Assembly (NCBI RefSeq): GCF_009861525.1
Contig: NZ_WVHL01000003.1
Location: 930,001 to 994,000 of the forward strand
Length of the DNA: 64,000 bases
Source: Pseudomonas sp. LD120
GTDB lineage: Bacteria > Pseudomonadota > Gammaproteobacteria > Pseudomonadales > Pseudomonadaceae
Direction of reading: 5' to 3'
This document shows, piece by piece, positions 1 through 11,382 of this stretch; the stretch's first letter is position 1; each line of letters opens with the position of its first letter. The position numbers and the translations under genes were made by a program. A model generated the notes under the pieces. That model was not told the DNA's origin. It ran no database searches and was given only the letters and a program-made list of their open reading frames with translations.

Positions 1-1
1 A

Positions 2-1003
2 ATTGGTCCGCTGGACGCTCTGGTGCGCATTACCACAACCACCATTTGCGGCACCGACGTGCACATCCTGCGGGGCGAATACCCTGTGGCCAAGGGTCTG
101 ACCATTGGCCACGAACCGGTGGGCGTGATCGAGCGCCTGGGTTCCCAGGTCCGAGGCTTCCAAGAAGGCCAGCGGGTGATTGCTGGGGCCATCACGCCCA
201 GTGGCCAGAGCTATGCCTGTCTGTGTGGCTGCGGTTCCCAGGATGGCCCGGACACCCGTCACGGCTTCCGCGCCACCGGCGGTTGGAAGTTCGGTAACAC
301 CATTGACGGCTGCCAGGCCGAATACGTGCGAGTGCCGGACGCTTTGGCCAACCTGTGCCCGATCCCCGACGGCCTGAGCGATGAAGCCGTGCTGATGTGT
401 CCAGATATCATGTCCACCGGTTTTTCGGGGGCCGAGCGCGCCGAAGTGAATATCGGCGACAGCGTGGCGGTGTTCGCCCTGGGGCCGATCGGCCTGTGCG
501 CGGTGGCCGGCGCGCGGCTCAAGGGCGCCACCACGATCATCGGCGTCGATACCGTGGCGGCGCGCCTGAGCGTGGCGCGGGGCCTGGGCGCCACCCACGT
601 GGTGGACTTCAAGCAGGGCGACGTGGTGGAGCAGATCATGGCCCTGACCGATGGCCGCGGGGTGGATGTATCGATCGAGGCCCTCGGCACCCAGGGCACC
701 TTTGAGTCGGCGCTGCGAGTGCTGCGTCCGGGCGGCAAGCTGTCGAGCCTGGGCGTGTATTCCAGCGACCTGCGCATCCCCGTCGATGCCTACGCTGCGG
801 GCCTTGGCGACCTGAGCATCCTCAGCACCCTGTGCCCCGGCGGCAAGGAGCGCATGCGCCGGCTGATGGAGGTGGTCGCCAGTGGCCAGGTCGACCTCAA
901 GCCCCTGGTCACTCACCGCTTCAAGCTCGATGACATCGAGGCGGCCTATGAACTGTTCGCCAGCCAGCGTGACGGAGTGATGAAAATTGCTATAACCCCT
1001 TGA
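2..1003 (+). CDS. Zinc-dependent alcohol dehydrogenase (MDR superfamily), 5' end outside window
   Basis: The frame is open from the first bases and reads GPLDALVRITTTTICGTD, so the true start and roughly 20-25 residues lie upstream of the window. CGTD and the following GHEPVG are the catalytic-zinc elements of medium-chain alcohol dehydrogenases. A cysteine-containing stretch (ACLCGCG) follows, then a nucleotide-binding segment (FALGPIGLCA, GVD). It should oxidise an alcohol or reduce an aldehyde/ketone with NAD(P) in the cytoplasm; the substrate cannot be read from the sequence. It lies 91 bases upstream of a universal stress gene that has its own ANR-type box, so the two may share a low-oxygen or stress context. 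Family assignment is sure, specificity is not. Confidence 0.88.
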   Translation: MGPLDALVRITTTTICGTDVHILRGEYPVAKGLTIGHEPVGVIERLGSQVRGFQEGQRVIAGAITPSGQSYACLCGCGSQDGPDTRHGFRATGGWKFGNTIDGCQAEYVRVPDALANLCPIPDGLSDEAVLMCPDIMSTGFSGAERAEVNIGDSVAVFALGPIGLCAVAGARLKGATTIIGVDTVAARLSVARGLGATHVVDFKQGDVVEQIMALTDGRGVDVSIEALGTQGTFESALRVLRPGGKLSSLGVYSSDLRIPVDAYAAGLGDLSILSTLCPGGKERMRRLMEVVASGQVDLKPLVTHRFKLDDIEAAYELFASQRDGVMKIAITP

Positions 1004-1021
1004 ACGGCGTGCCGGGTGCCG

Positions 1022-1035
1022 TTGATGCATATCAA
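1022..1035 (+). promoter_or_regulatory. Perfect ANR/FNR box upstream of the universal stress gene
   Basis: The sequence TTGAT-GCAT-ATCAA is an exact match to the FNR/ANR/DNR consensus TTGAT-N4-ATCAA. Its centre is 66 bases before the ATG at 1095. If it works as a class II site (centre near -41.5), the transcript would start near 1070, leaving a short leader. In Pseudomonas several universal stress genes are known ANR targets, so activation under oxygen limitation is a well-founded inference. Confidence 0.75.
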
Positions 1036-1094
1036 GGCGCCCGGTGCTGTCAGGTTCGACACTCAAGACCCATCACCGTCCAAGGAGCTGCACC

Positions 1095-2006
1095 ATGAGC
1101 CAGTACCAGCGTTTGTTGCTGATTGCCGATCCACAGCAACATCAGTCTCCCGCTGCCCGTCGCGCTGCCGCCCTGGCCCAGGCCAGCGACGCGGTCCTGC
1201 ATGCGCTGGTGTTCGTCGAGCCGCCAGCGCGCACTTACCTGTGGGAAGAACACCTGGAGGACAGCGAGCGCCAGGCCTACCTGCAACGCCATGAACGCTG
1301 GCTGCAGGTGGAAGCCGAGTGGATGCGCGAGCAGGGCGTGGAGGTCACCACCCAGGTGATCTGGAGCACTCAGGTGCTCAAGGACACGCTGGCGTATATC
1401 GATGAATTCCAGCCTGACCTGCTGATCAAGGACGTGACCCTGGAGTCGGCTTTGAAGCGGGTCTTCGTCACGCCCCTGGACTGCCATCTGCTGCGCGAAG
1501 CACCGGTGCCGGTGCACCTGGTCAACGATGCCCCGCACAAGCTGCCCCGGCGCATCGTTGCGGCGGTGGACCCGGCTCAGTCCGACACCCAGATCAGCGG
1601 CCTCAACGCTCTGATCATCCAGACCGCCAATGCCCTGGCCCTGCAATGCGATGCGCAGTTGCACCTGCTATATGCCTACGACCTGATGCCGATGCTCGAT
1701 GGCGTGTCGCCCGTAGCGGCCACCGCCTGGAGCGTCAATTGCCTGGACGAGTTGCGCGACTCCCTGCACAAGGAGTTCGAGCGCCTTGGCGATGAGCACC
1801 ACGTACCTCAGGAGTTTCGTCACTTCATCATGGGGCCGCCGGTGCCCGGTATCGCCCAGTTTGTCGACGAGTATCTGGTGGACGTGGTGGTCATGGGCAC
1901 CGTGCACCGCAGCGGCTTCGGTCGACTGATCGGCAGCACCACCGAGCGCGCTCTGTACTCGATGCCCGGCAGCATCCTGGCGGTCAAGTCACCTGCTCAG
2001 GCCTGA
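1095..2006 (+). CDS. Universal stress protein, tandem UspA domains
   Basis: This 303-residue cytoplasmic protein has two UspA domains in tandem, about residues 3-150 and 155-300. The second ends with the ATP-binding type motif GTVHRSGFGRLIGSTTERALYSMPGSILAVK. The length and the two-domain form resemble UspE and the ANR-regulated Usp proteins of P. aeruginosa. I chose ATG 1095 over an in-frame ATG-less extension because AAGGAG stands 8 bases upstream. Single gene, with a perfect ANR box in front and a convergent neighbour behind. Likely helps survival under oxygen limitation or energy stress; the exact biochemical action is unknown for the family. Confidence 0.92.
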   Translation: MSQYQRLLLIADPQQHQSPAARRAAALAQASDAVLHALVFVEPPARTYLWEEHLEDSERQAYLQRHERWLQVEAEWMREQGVEVTTQVIWSTQVLKDTLAYIDEFQPDLLIKDVTLESALKRVFVTPLDCHLLREAPVPVHLVNDAPHKLPRRIVAAVDPAQSDTQISGLNALIIQTANALALQCDAQLHLLYAYDLMPMLDGVSPVAATAWSVNCLDELRDSLHKEFERLGDEHHVPQEFRHFIMGPPVPGIAQFVDEYLVDVVVMGTVHRSGFGRLIGSTTERALYSMPGSILAVKSPAQA

Positions 2007-2072
2007 AGCCGGCGTGGGCGGCCGGCTGAGCAGGCCGTCGCTATTGCCCCCGAATCGCGCGCCGGGCGTTGC

Positions 2073-5000
2073 TCAGGGGGCTGACTCAGTGGTGGCGGTT
2101 GGCTTGGCCTGCTCGATCCCCGGGGGCGGCGGGTTGCCGGGCCAGATCAGCAACACCCGGTGCTCGCTGCCGTCATCCAACAGCGGAACCGCCAGTGCTG
2201 TCAGAGGAAGGTCGTCCAGGCTCAGGCTCAGGGGCGCGCCGGGCTGCTGGCGGACGTCGATGTGGTACAGGCTGGCGCCAAAGCGATAGTTCATGGTGTA
2301 ACCCGGCCAGTGCGCGGGGATCACCGGTTCGATGTACAGGTGCCCAGCCTCACGGCGCAGCCCCAGCAGCGACTCGATGATCAGCCGGTACATCCAGCCC
2401 GCCGAGCCGGTGTACCAACTCCAGCCGCCGCGCCCGGTGTGGGGCGGCACGCCGTAGACATCGGCGGTCATCACATACGGCTCGACCCGGTAGGTGGCGA
2501 CCTGAGTAGCGCTGCGGCGGCTGGCCGGGTTGATCATGCGCAGCAGTTCCCAGGCCCGGGCGCTGTCTCCCAAGTGGGCGAAGGCCATGCAGGCCCAGAT
2601 CGCCGCATGGGTGTACTGGCCGCCGTTCTCCCGCACCCCAGGCACGTAGCCCTTGATATAGCCCGGGTCCAGGGGGCTGTGGGCAAATGCGGGGTCGAGC
2701 AACAGCACCACGCCGCTGTCCCGGCGCACCAGGTGCTGGTCCAGGGCGTTCATGGCTTGCTGTTGATGGGCGGCGCTGGCGGCCCCCGACAGCACCGACC
2801 AGCTCTGGGCGATGGAATCGATGCGGCATTCCAGGTTGTTGGCGCTGCCCAGGATCTGGCCATCGTCGAACCAGGCGCGGCGGTACCACTGGCCATCCCA
2901 GGCATGGCGGTCGAGGGCCACGCGCAAGGCCAGGGCTTGATCGCGACAGGTGTGGGCGAATGCCTCATCGTTGTGTTGGGCGGCGGTGACGGCAAAGCGT
3001 TGCAGCACTTCGTGGCTGAAGAAACCCAGCCAGACGCTTTCTCCCAGGCCCTGTTCACCGACCCGGTTCATGCCGTCGTTCCAGTCTCCGCTGCCCATCA
3101 AGGGCAAGTCGTGGACGCCGCGTCGGCTGCCGTGCTCTATGGCACGCTGGCAATGCCGATACAGGCTTTCCCGCAGGTCGGACACCTGGGGCAGATCGTA
3201 GTAGGACTCTTCTGCGGGATTGAGCAGGCGCCCCTCCAGATACCCCACCTCGACCTCCAGTACGCTGCGGTCACCGGTGATCTGCACATAGCGGCTGGTG
3301 GCCAAGGGCAGCCAGAGGAAGTCGTCGGAACAGGCGGTACGCACCCCGCGATTCTGCGGCGGGTGCCACCAATGCTGGACATCGCCTTCGGGGTACTGAT
3401 GGGCGGCGCAGAGCAACAGGTGCTCGCGGGCCAGCGCGGGTTCGGCGTGAATCATGGCCATGCTGTCTTGCAACTGGTCGCGAAAGCCGATGGCACCGCC
3501 AGACTGGTAGTAGCCGCTGCGGGCCCAGAAGCGGCAGGCGATGGTCTGGTACAGCAGCCAGCCGTTGGCGATGACGTCGATGGCCGGTTCTGGGGTGTGT
3601 ACCTGGACCGTGCCCAGGCTGCGCCGCCAGTGCTGATGCACTGCCTCAAGCTCGGTTTGCGCCATCTGACTGCCACGGTAGTGCAAGACCCGTCTTGTGG
3701 CGGCCTTGGCATCCACTTCGGCACCGAGGCGGAACAGCACCTCCTGGCGCTGACCATCGGCCAGTTCCACGCCCACTTGCAGGGCTGCGCAGGGGTCCAA
3801 GCCTGCGCCGGTGCGCCCCGACAGGCGGCCTTGGATCAGCGCGGCCGGCGCCGCGAGGCTGCCGTTGCGGCCAATGAACTCACTGCGGTCAGCGGTGAAA
3901 CTGCGCACTGTCGAGTCGCTGTCGAGAAACGCCACGTGCCCGGAAAACGCCATGTTGTAAGCGTTGCGCGCGAACAGCGCGCCGCTGACCGGATCGCTTT
4001 CGCTGACCACATGCATGGCCGAGCGGCTGCGCAACTCCCCCAGCACCCACTCCACGTAGCAGGTGACCGACAGGCGCCGTGGCCGGCCGCTGCGGTTGTG
4101 GAGGTTGAGCCGCGAGAACTTGATCGGCGCGTCCACCGCGACATACACCGTCAGCTCACTGTGGATGCCGTTCTCCTCATGCTCGAACACGCTGTAGCCG
4201 AAGCCGTGGCGGGTGCGATAGCTGCCGCTGCCCGGGCAGGGTAGCGGGGTTGGCGACCAGACCTGGCCGCTGTCTTCGTCACGCAGGTACAAGGCCTCGC
4301 CGCTGGGGTCGCTGACCGGGTCGTCATGCCACGGGCTGAGGCGATATTCGTGGGCGTTTTCGCGCCAGCTATAGGCGCCGCCGCTCTCCGAAATCACCGT
4401 GCCGAACAGCGGGTTGGCAATGACGTTGGCCCAAGGCGCCGGCGTCGGTTGCCCGGGGTTGAGGGTGATCAGGTATTCGCGGCCGTCGTTGCTGAAGCCG
4501 CCGTAGGGCGTGTCCAGTATCAGCGCTGGCGGCGGCACCGCGCTGGCGTTGATGGTCGGCTGCGGTAGGCGCACCAGAAGGGGGGGCAGGCGTGGCATCG
4601 AGGGGTCGGCGCGTCGCCGGTGGAGCTGTTCGGCGAGGCTGCCGCGGGTGTCGCTGATCACCAGGCGCGCCACGGCCAGCATCAGCGTGCGGTCTTCGCT
4701 GGACAGTTGTTGCGCCGGGCGCACGAAGATGCCCCCCGGACGATCGATCAGGCTGGCTTCGCTGCCGGAGGTCACCAGGCCCATGATCAGGTCCTGGAGT
4801 TGTTGGCGGTAACCCGCTTGATCCTCGTTCCAGATCACCAGATCCACTGCCAGACCTTTTTGCCGCCAGTAGGCGTGGGCTTTGATCAACTGCTGCACCA
4901 GCGTGATGTGGGTCAGATCGCCCACTTGCAGCAGGACAATCGGCAGGTCGCCGGAAATGCCCTGGCCCCATAGCCCGGACTGGTTGCGGCGATTGGCCTG

Positions 5001-8000
5001 CAGAGAGCTGCTGTCGGCCCGCAGGGTCGCGTTGACATAGAGCAGCGCCGCGGCCATCTGCTGGAACAACCGGGCTTCGGCCAGTGACGCGTTGAGCTGG
5101 CGCAACAGCACCTGACTGTGGGTCCAGGCCAGGTCGAAGACCCGGTCCGCGAGGTGCCGGTCGCGGTATTTATGGATCAGGTGCAGGCACTGTTCGCGGC
5201 TGTTGGCGAGCCCGGTCACCAGATCGATGGTGGCGCTCTGGCCGGGGTCGAGGGTGATGCGGCAACGGATCGCCACGATCGGATCGAGCACCGGTCCGGC
5301 ACTGCCCGAAAGTTCTTCGACCTGCGGGTCCAAAGCCTGAGGCGCGGCCAGAATCGCGGCCCCGGCCGATGAAGCGTGCGCGGTCGGTCTCGTAGGAAAT
5401 GGCGTCGATGTCCACGCCATGGACCGCCAGCAAGTGGCACAGCCACGGCACCGGTTGTTCCTGCGAGCGCGCTCGGCGACTGCAAACGATGGCCTGCAAG
5501 GGGGGCAGCAGTTCGGTTTCGATGAACAGGTTGCTGAAGGCCGGGTGGGCGGCGTCGCTTTGGGCCGGGGCCAGGACCACTTCGGCGTAACTGGTCAGCT
5601 CGATGCTGCGGCGCACCCGGGCACGGTTGCAGATATGCAGGCGGCGCAGTTCGATGGGGTCCTCGGGGGACACGACGATTTCCGTGTGGCTGTCGAAGTC
5701 CCGCTCGCGTACCCGGAACTCGGCCCGGGCGTCGGTGAAGATTGCTTCGAAGTTTTCTGGCCGCCTTCTGGTCGGTTGGTAGGCTGCCGACCAGAAGGCG
5801 CCGCTGGCCACTTCGCGCAGGTAGCAGAACTGGCCCCAGTGATCCCGGGTCGGGTCTTCGTGCCAGCGGGTCACCGCCAGGTGGTTGCAGCGGCTATAGC
5901 CGCCCCCGGCGCTGCTGAGCATGACGTGGTAATGACCGTTGGAGAGCAATTGCACCGCCGGGCGTTTGCGGTCCGGTTCAGTGAACACCCGCAGCTTGTT
6001 TTCGTGGACGCGGGCGGCTTCATCGGCCGCAGGTGCACCGGCCGCGTGCAGGTACTGGGCCGCGGTTTTCGGCACCCGTTCCTGCAGCAGCAGGGCGATG
6101 GCCTGGAACTGCGGATCGGACGCAAAGCGCCGCTGCATGGGCTGGTCCAGCAGCAGCCAGGCCAGGGCCAGCAAGCTCATGCCCTGGTGGTGAGCCATGA
6201 ACGATTGCACCAGCGCGTGATGCTGGCCACGGGGCAGGCGTGCATCGGTGTAGTCCACGGCTTCATACAGGCCGTAGCGTCCACCCAGGCCCAGTTGCGC
6301 CAGCCGCTGCAAGTTCTGGCAGGCGGCTTGAGGCGCCACCATCAGCGCCAGGACGCTGGCATAGGGCGCCACCACTCGCTCCTCGCCGAGGCCGCGTTTG
6401 AGGCCCAGGCCGGGTACACCGAACGCTCGGTATTGGTAGTTGAACTGGCTGTCGAGGGTGTTGTAGCCCGACTCGGACACGCCCCAGGGCAGCCCCAGTT
6501 GCTGGCCATGCTCGATCTGCAGGGCCACGGCGGCGCGGCAGGTCTGGTCCAGCAGGGTGCCCTGATAGCTGGGCATCACCAGCATGGGCATCAGGTACTC
6601 GAACATCGAACCGGTCCAGGACAGCAGCACTGGAGTCCCGGCGCTGCTGGTCAGCAGGCGACCCAGGGCGAACCAGCTTTCCTGGGGCAGTTGTCCCTGA
6701 GCGATGGCGACAAAGTGGGTCAGGCGCACTTCCGATGCCAGCAGGTCGTAGTAGCTGGTGTCCAGACGGTGCTCATCGGCGTTGTAGCCGATCACCAGCA
6801 GATGGCGGCGGGTGTCGTAGAGAAAGCCGAAGTCCATCTGCGCCATGCTGGTCACCCCTTGCAGCAGATGGCTCACGCAGCTGATGCGCGCAAGCGCCAA
6901 CGTGCGCAGGGCCTCGATCCGTGGCTGGTGCATCGGCAACCAGTGTTCGGGGTCCAACTGCGCCAGTTGGCGCCAGCTCAGTGCGCTGAGCCGGCGGCCA
7001 TCGGCCAGGGCCGGTAGGGTGCGCCATTGCAGTTCTTCGTGCAGGTCCAGGCATTGCGCGATCAGCGCCTGGCGCCAGAAGGCGAGATCGTCGCACGCCT
7101 CGCTGGTTGATGGGACGGTTGACTCGGTGGTGCTGTCGGCAATCCGCTGCAGCAGCTCCAGCAAGCCTTGCGCGTCGGCATCAGCGTGCAGGCTCAGGTG
7201 CTCATGGATGGCGCGGGTTTCGAGGCGCCAGCGCAGCACGGTCGCAGTGTCCTGGGCGGCGGCGCTCAGAGCGTCCTGAAGCACATCGAGGCTGTCCAGC
7301 AGGCCGTTGGCGATCTGCATCAGCGACGGCGGTGTGTCTATCAGGGCCTGCAGCCCGGGACGCAGGGTCAGCAGCATCCCGGCCAGGTTGCCGCTGTCCA
7401 CGGTGGACACATAGCGTGGCGGCAGGGTTTGCAGGCTTTGGGTGTCGTACCAGTTGTAAAAGTGCCCGCGATAGCGCTCCAGGCGACCCATGCTGGTGAG
7501 CATGTGCTCCAGGCGTTGCAGCAGCCGACCGCTGCTCAGGTAGCCAAAATCATGGGCCGCCAAATGAGCCAGCAGCGCCAATCCCAGGTTGGTCGGCGAG
7601 GTGCGGTGCGCCACTCGGTGCTGTGGCTGTTCCTGCAGGTTATCCGGGGCTAGCCAGTTGTCCTGAGGCCCTACGTATTGGTCGAAAAAGGCCCAAGTGC
7701 GTCGTGCCAGGCTTTGCAGGAAGCGCCGTTGGCTGCTGCTGGGCACGAACTTGATGTGCGGGGCCGGCCGGCTGAGCCACCAGGCCAGGGCCGGACCGGC
7801 CAGCCATGCCAGCAGCACGGGCGCGGCCATCCACCCTTGCGGCGGCTGCCAGAGCAACCCGATCAATAACAGGGCCAGGGCCGGACCGAGCCACATCCGC
7901 CGGTAGAGTTGCAGCAGGCGCTCGTCGGGGCCGCGTTCGGCTTCTCGGGACGGCTGCCATTGCAGGCGATATTGCTTGCTGATGCTCATGCGCCACAGGG

Positions 8001-10776
8001 CGCGGCCCATGGCGCCCAGGCTGTAGGCCGCCTCGTAAGGCAGCCAGGCCAGGGGCAACAAGGCCCGGGCCAAGTGCTGCCCGGCGGACTGCAGGGCAGC
8101 GGCCAGGTGTTGTTGCAGCGGCACATCGGGGGTCTTGTGCAAGAGTGCTTGAAAGGCCGCCGACAGTGGCAATACCAACAGCACAATCAATACCGCCAGG
8201 GTCCAGGCCAGCGGTTGGCGGGTTCCCAGCCAGCCCCACAGCAGCATGCCCAGCAAGGCCGTGGGTTCAAGGCTGCGGCGCAGGTTGTCGAGGATTTTCC
8301 AGCGCGCCAGTGGGCTCAAGCGATGGCCGTCCAGGCCACTGCCGGCCTTGGGCGACCAGGGCAGTAGCCAGGGCAGCAGTTGCCAGTCCCCGCGAATCCA
8401 GCGTTGGTGGCGTTTGACGTCGGCGCTGTAGCGCGCCGGGTACTCCTCGAACAGTTGCACATCGCTGAGCAGCCCCGAGCGGGCATAGCAGCCCTCGATC
8501 AGATCGTGGCTGAGAATCCGGTTGTCAGCGAAGCGTCCGCCCAGGGTCTGCTCGAAGGTGTCCAGGGCATAAATTCCCTTGCCGACGAAAGAGCCTTCCT
8601 GGAACAGGTCCTGGTAGACGTCAGACACGGCGCGGGTGTAAGGATCGATCCCGGCGTCGCTGGCGAACAGCCGAGCGTAAGCGGAGCGGGCGGTGCTCGA
8701 CAGGCTGATGCCGACCCGTGGCTGAAGAATGCCGTAGCCGCTGACGACGCGCCCGCTGAGCGGGTCGGTCCGCGGTCGGTTCAAGGGGTGGTCCATGGCG
8801 CCCACACATTGCTGGGCCACGTCACGGGGCAATTGGGTGTCGCTGTCCAGGGTGATCACATAGGTGATGCTGGGCAGCGCCTGGATATCGCCGACGATCA
8901 GCGAGAAGCGCTCCTGGCCCCGACCTCGCAGCAGGGCGTTGAGGTCCTCGAGCTTGCCGCGCTTGCGCTCATGCCCCATCCAACAGTGTTCGGCGCCGTT
9001 CCACAGCCGTGGCCGATGCAACAGGAAGAAGCGATCAGCGGCCTCTTCGGGGTACTTCAGGTTCAACGCCTCGACCCGTTGTCGGGCCAGCATCAGCAGG
9101 TCGGCATCGTTGGCCAGGGTTTCGCTGGGGGCATCGAGAAAGTCGCTGAGCAGGGCGAAATACAAGTGCGCGTCGCGGTTGGCCAGAAAGCGCACTTCCA
9201 GGCCTTCCACCAACTCCTCGACATCGGCCTCGCAGCCGATCAGGCAAGGCACCGCCACCAGGGTCCGGGCGCGGGGCGCTATGCCTTCGCTGTAGTCCAG
9301 GCGCGGCAGAATGCCCGGAGCGATGGTCAGAGTCACCAGCCCGTTGATCAAGGCGATGGCCAACCGGCTGCTGAGCAACAGCGCGGGTATGGCCAGCAAG
9401 GCCAGCCAGTAGTGGCCGGGCGCGGCCTCCTTATACAGCGTGTCGAGAAAGGGCCAGGCGAACAGCGCCGAAAGCAGCATCACCGGCACCAGGAAAAAAC
9501 CCAGGGGCGCCTGGGTCAGCAGGCGCCGGGCGCGCTCAGCCAGCGGCACCCGGGCGCCGACCTGCTGTTCCAGCGCGCGGCGTCCGGCGCCGATCAGGTA
9601 ATAACCGACATGCCCGGCCACGGCCTCAGCCGCGTCGGCATTTTCGCCGGCCTGGGCCAACTCAATGCAGCGGCGGGCCACCTGTTCCTCGCTGAGGGGG
9701 CAGTGGTGCGCCAGGCGTTCGAGCACATGGCGGTAATAGTCACGGGTGGCAAAGTCCATGCATCCGTAGACCCTTGCCGGGTCATCCTGGAGCGTCTGTT
9801 CGACGTGGCTCATCCGCTCGACGAACTCACGCCAGTTACTGGCCGAGAGCAAGCGCAGGCTGGAAATGCTGTTGCTGATGGACACCTGGTCGGCGGCTTG
9901 TTGCTGGGCGTCAAGTTGCACCAGGCGTTCGATATTCAGCCCGGTTTCCCCCAGCAGTTGCTCGATCCAGGCCAAGGGCAGCACCAGGGCGGCGTTCTGT
10001 CCCTGCAGGCGCCGCGCCAGTTCAGCGACGAAGGCGGCACTCATCGGCGGCGCCGAGCGGGCCATGTCGGCCACGGCCAGCACCACGCTCTTGGCGTCCT
10101 GTTCGGCGGTTTCCATCAGGCGGTCGGCCCAATCGTTAGCCAGGTTGCGCTCGCTCCAGTTGGCCATGACCCGAAAGGCCACTCGGCGCAGGTTTTCGAT
10201 CAGGGCCAGGCGCAGCATGATCGGGATCGCCCACAGCTCACCGAGCTTGAGGGGGGTGACGCTCTGGTAGCTGTCGACGAAGCGTCCCAGGCTGTCGCTG
10301 TCGACCCGGCCGTCGCCATGGGAAATGGTTTCCAGGGCGATGTCATAGACCCGCGGCAGCCCCGCCGACTGACCATTGGCCAAACGCGGCAACTGTCGGC
10401 TATAGCCTCGGGGCAGGTGCGTGCGGGTGATGCGGATCTGTTCTTCCAGCAGGTAGTAGTTGTCCAGCAGCCACTCGGCGGCGGGGGTGGCCCGGGGCGA
10501 GGTGCGCGTAGCGGCGGTCAGGCTCTTGCAGCAATTGGCCAGGGCGCTGGCGTTGTCGGCCAGGCGCGTCAGCAGCCAGTCCGGGTTGCGGCTCTGACTC
10601 AGGCGATGCTGCTGCGCCAGCAGGGTGCCGTGGCTGGCCATCTGCTCACTGCTGAACAATTCCGAGCGCAGCGGCGCCGGGTATTCGACGCTGTTGCGCG
10701 AGGCCTTCCATTGGCCGTATCTGGCGGCGGGCAGCTGCCAGAACCTCAGGAATGCGTGGGTCCAATGACTGTCCAT
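2073..10776 (-). CDS. ndvB: Cyclic beta-1,2-glucan synthase (NdvB/Cgs type), interrupted by one frameshift
   Basis: With one base removed at 5352-5353 the gene codes for about 2,900 residues, close to Sinorhizobium NdvB and Brucella Cgs (about 2,830-2,870). The N-terminal half is an inner-membrane GT84 glycosyltransferase: DSDTQLPRD near residue 643 and QRWIRGDWQ near 790 with hydrophobic segments around them. The C-terminal part is a GH94-type phosphorylase domain with SGDWNDGMN near 2560, whose Asp is the family's catalytic acid and sets ring size. The product should be a periplasmic or secreted cyclic glucan involved in osmo-adaptation and host interaction. The start at 10776 follows AAGGA by six bases. 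As written, the frame splits into 10776-5170 and a downstream part ending at 2073. This is not the short (about 865 residue) NdvB of P. aeruginosa. Confidence 0.9.
5352..5353 (-). other. Frameshift site in ndvB (one extra base)
   Basis: On the minus strand the upstream frame reads RFIGRGRD, then GATTCTGGCC. Dropping one T gives RFIGRGRDLAAPQALDP and continues smoothly into the downstream frame, which carries the whole GH94 half. Without the correction the first product ends at 5170 with an arginine/proline-rich nonsense tail. Because both halves are otherwise intact, either the indel is very recent or it is a sequencing error. Confidence 0.88.
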
Positions 10777-10979
10777 GTTTTCCTTGGCATAACAGAGCCG
10801 TCCCTGGGCACCGGGTGCGAGGGAGGGCCGGGAGCGGGGCGTGCGGGCAAAATCGATGCACCGTCGCGACGAGCGTGTCAGGCAGAAAGCTGCAACCTTG
10901 AGGTTGCCGGGCGAGTGTGGGGTTGTCTGTGCGTTGGGGCACATAGGCGGACGATCTGCATGTCTGTTGGCTGGCTGTC

Positions 10980-11006
10980 GTGGCGAGGGAGCTTGCTCCC
11001 GCTCGG
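10980..11006 (+). repeat. REP-like element (type with GGGAGC-TT-GCTCCC hairpin)
   Basis: The core GGGAGCTTGCTCCC is a perfect inverted repeat and the flanks (GTGGCGA before, CGCTCGG after) are those of REP elements common between genes in the P. fluorescens group. A related core, GGGGGCTTGCTCCCGGGG, lies near 56595-56613. Confidence 0.6.
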
Positions 11007-11100
11007 GCGCGTAGCGGTCGTAAACCTGAGGGTGCGGTGTTGTTGGTGGGCATATCCGTTGCTGCGGGTGCGGTCACTTACGGTTTCGCTTTTACAGCGA

Positions 11101-11127
11101 CTCACTTTTGAACAGCGCAAAAGTGAG
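11101..11127. repeat. Perfect 10-bp stem-loop in the ndvB upstream gap
   Basis: CTCACTTTTG, a seven-base loop (AACAGCG), then CAAAAGTGAG form a perfect hairpin, followed by CAAAACGCTTTG. The sequence resembles a dispersed intergenic element I recall from Pseudomonas genomes, but that needs a genome search. Confidence 0.55.
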
Positions 11128-11251
11128 CAAAACGCTTTGTCCCTCCACTCGGCCATCGTGGTTAACGGGGCATTCAGATCAAGATCAAAATCAATCGCCA
11201 GACGGCGGCCTTGCGGCCGGCCTGAAGAGGGGGTGGGGTGTGCCTGCCCCT

Positions 11252-11280
11252 GTAGCTGCCGAAGGCTGCGAACGGGCGAG
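11252..11280 (+). repeat. REP element, single arm
   Basis: GTAGCTGCCGAAGGCTGCGAA followed by CGGGCG matches the left arm of the REPIN at 32165-32299 and, in reverse, the element at 49355-49380, with few differences. It stands alone here without an inverted partner close by. Confidence 0.6.
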
Positions 11281-11382
11281 TATCGCCCGGCCAGTCGGCT
11301 CGGTGCATCAGGTACAGCGCTGATACGAAAACAGGGCGGCGTGACTGTGAGTGGGCGGGCCGCTGACAGGCTAACCCGCTAA

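Larger units (their letters stand above)
10777..11382. other. 606-base gap without a gene, repeat-rich
   Basis: No open frame here has a ribosome site or recognisable product. The gap holds the ndvB leader, a REP-like hairpin at 10980-11006, a 10-bp perfect stem at 11101-11127, a second REP family member at 11252-11280 and a stretch of AT-rich GATCAA-type repeats near 11175-11195. The ndvB promoter must lie in the first part, but I cannot pick a convincing -35/-10 pair. Confidence 0.6.

Noticed and set aside
2160..4244. 694-codon plus-strand open frame opposite the GH94 half of ndvB
   Set aside because: Same reason: mirror of a real gene with no domain or start signal.
8380..11382. 1000-codon plus-strand open frame opposite ndvB
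   Set aside because: Antisense shadow of a GC-rich gene: Gln/Gly/Ala/His-rich, no ribosome site, no motif, while the minus strand encodes conserved GT84 sequence.
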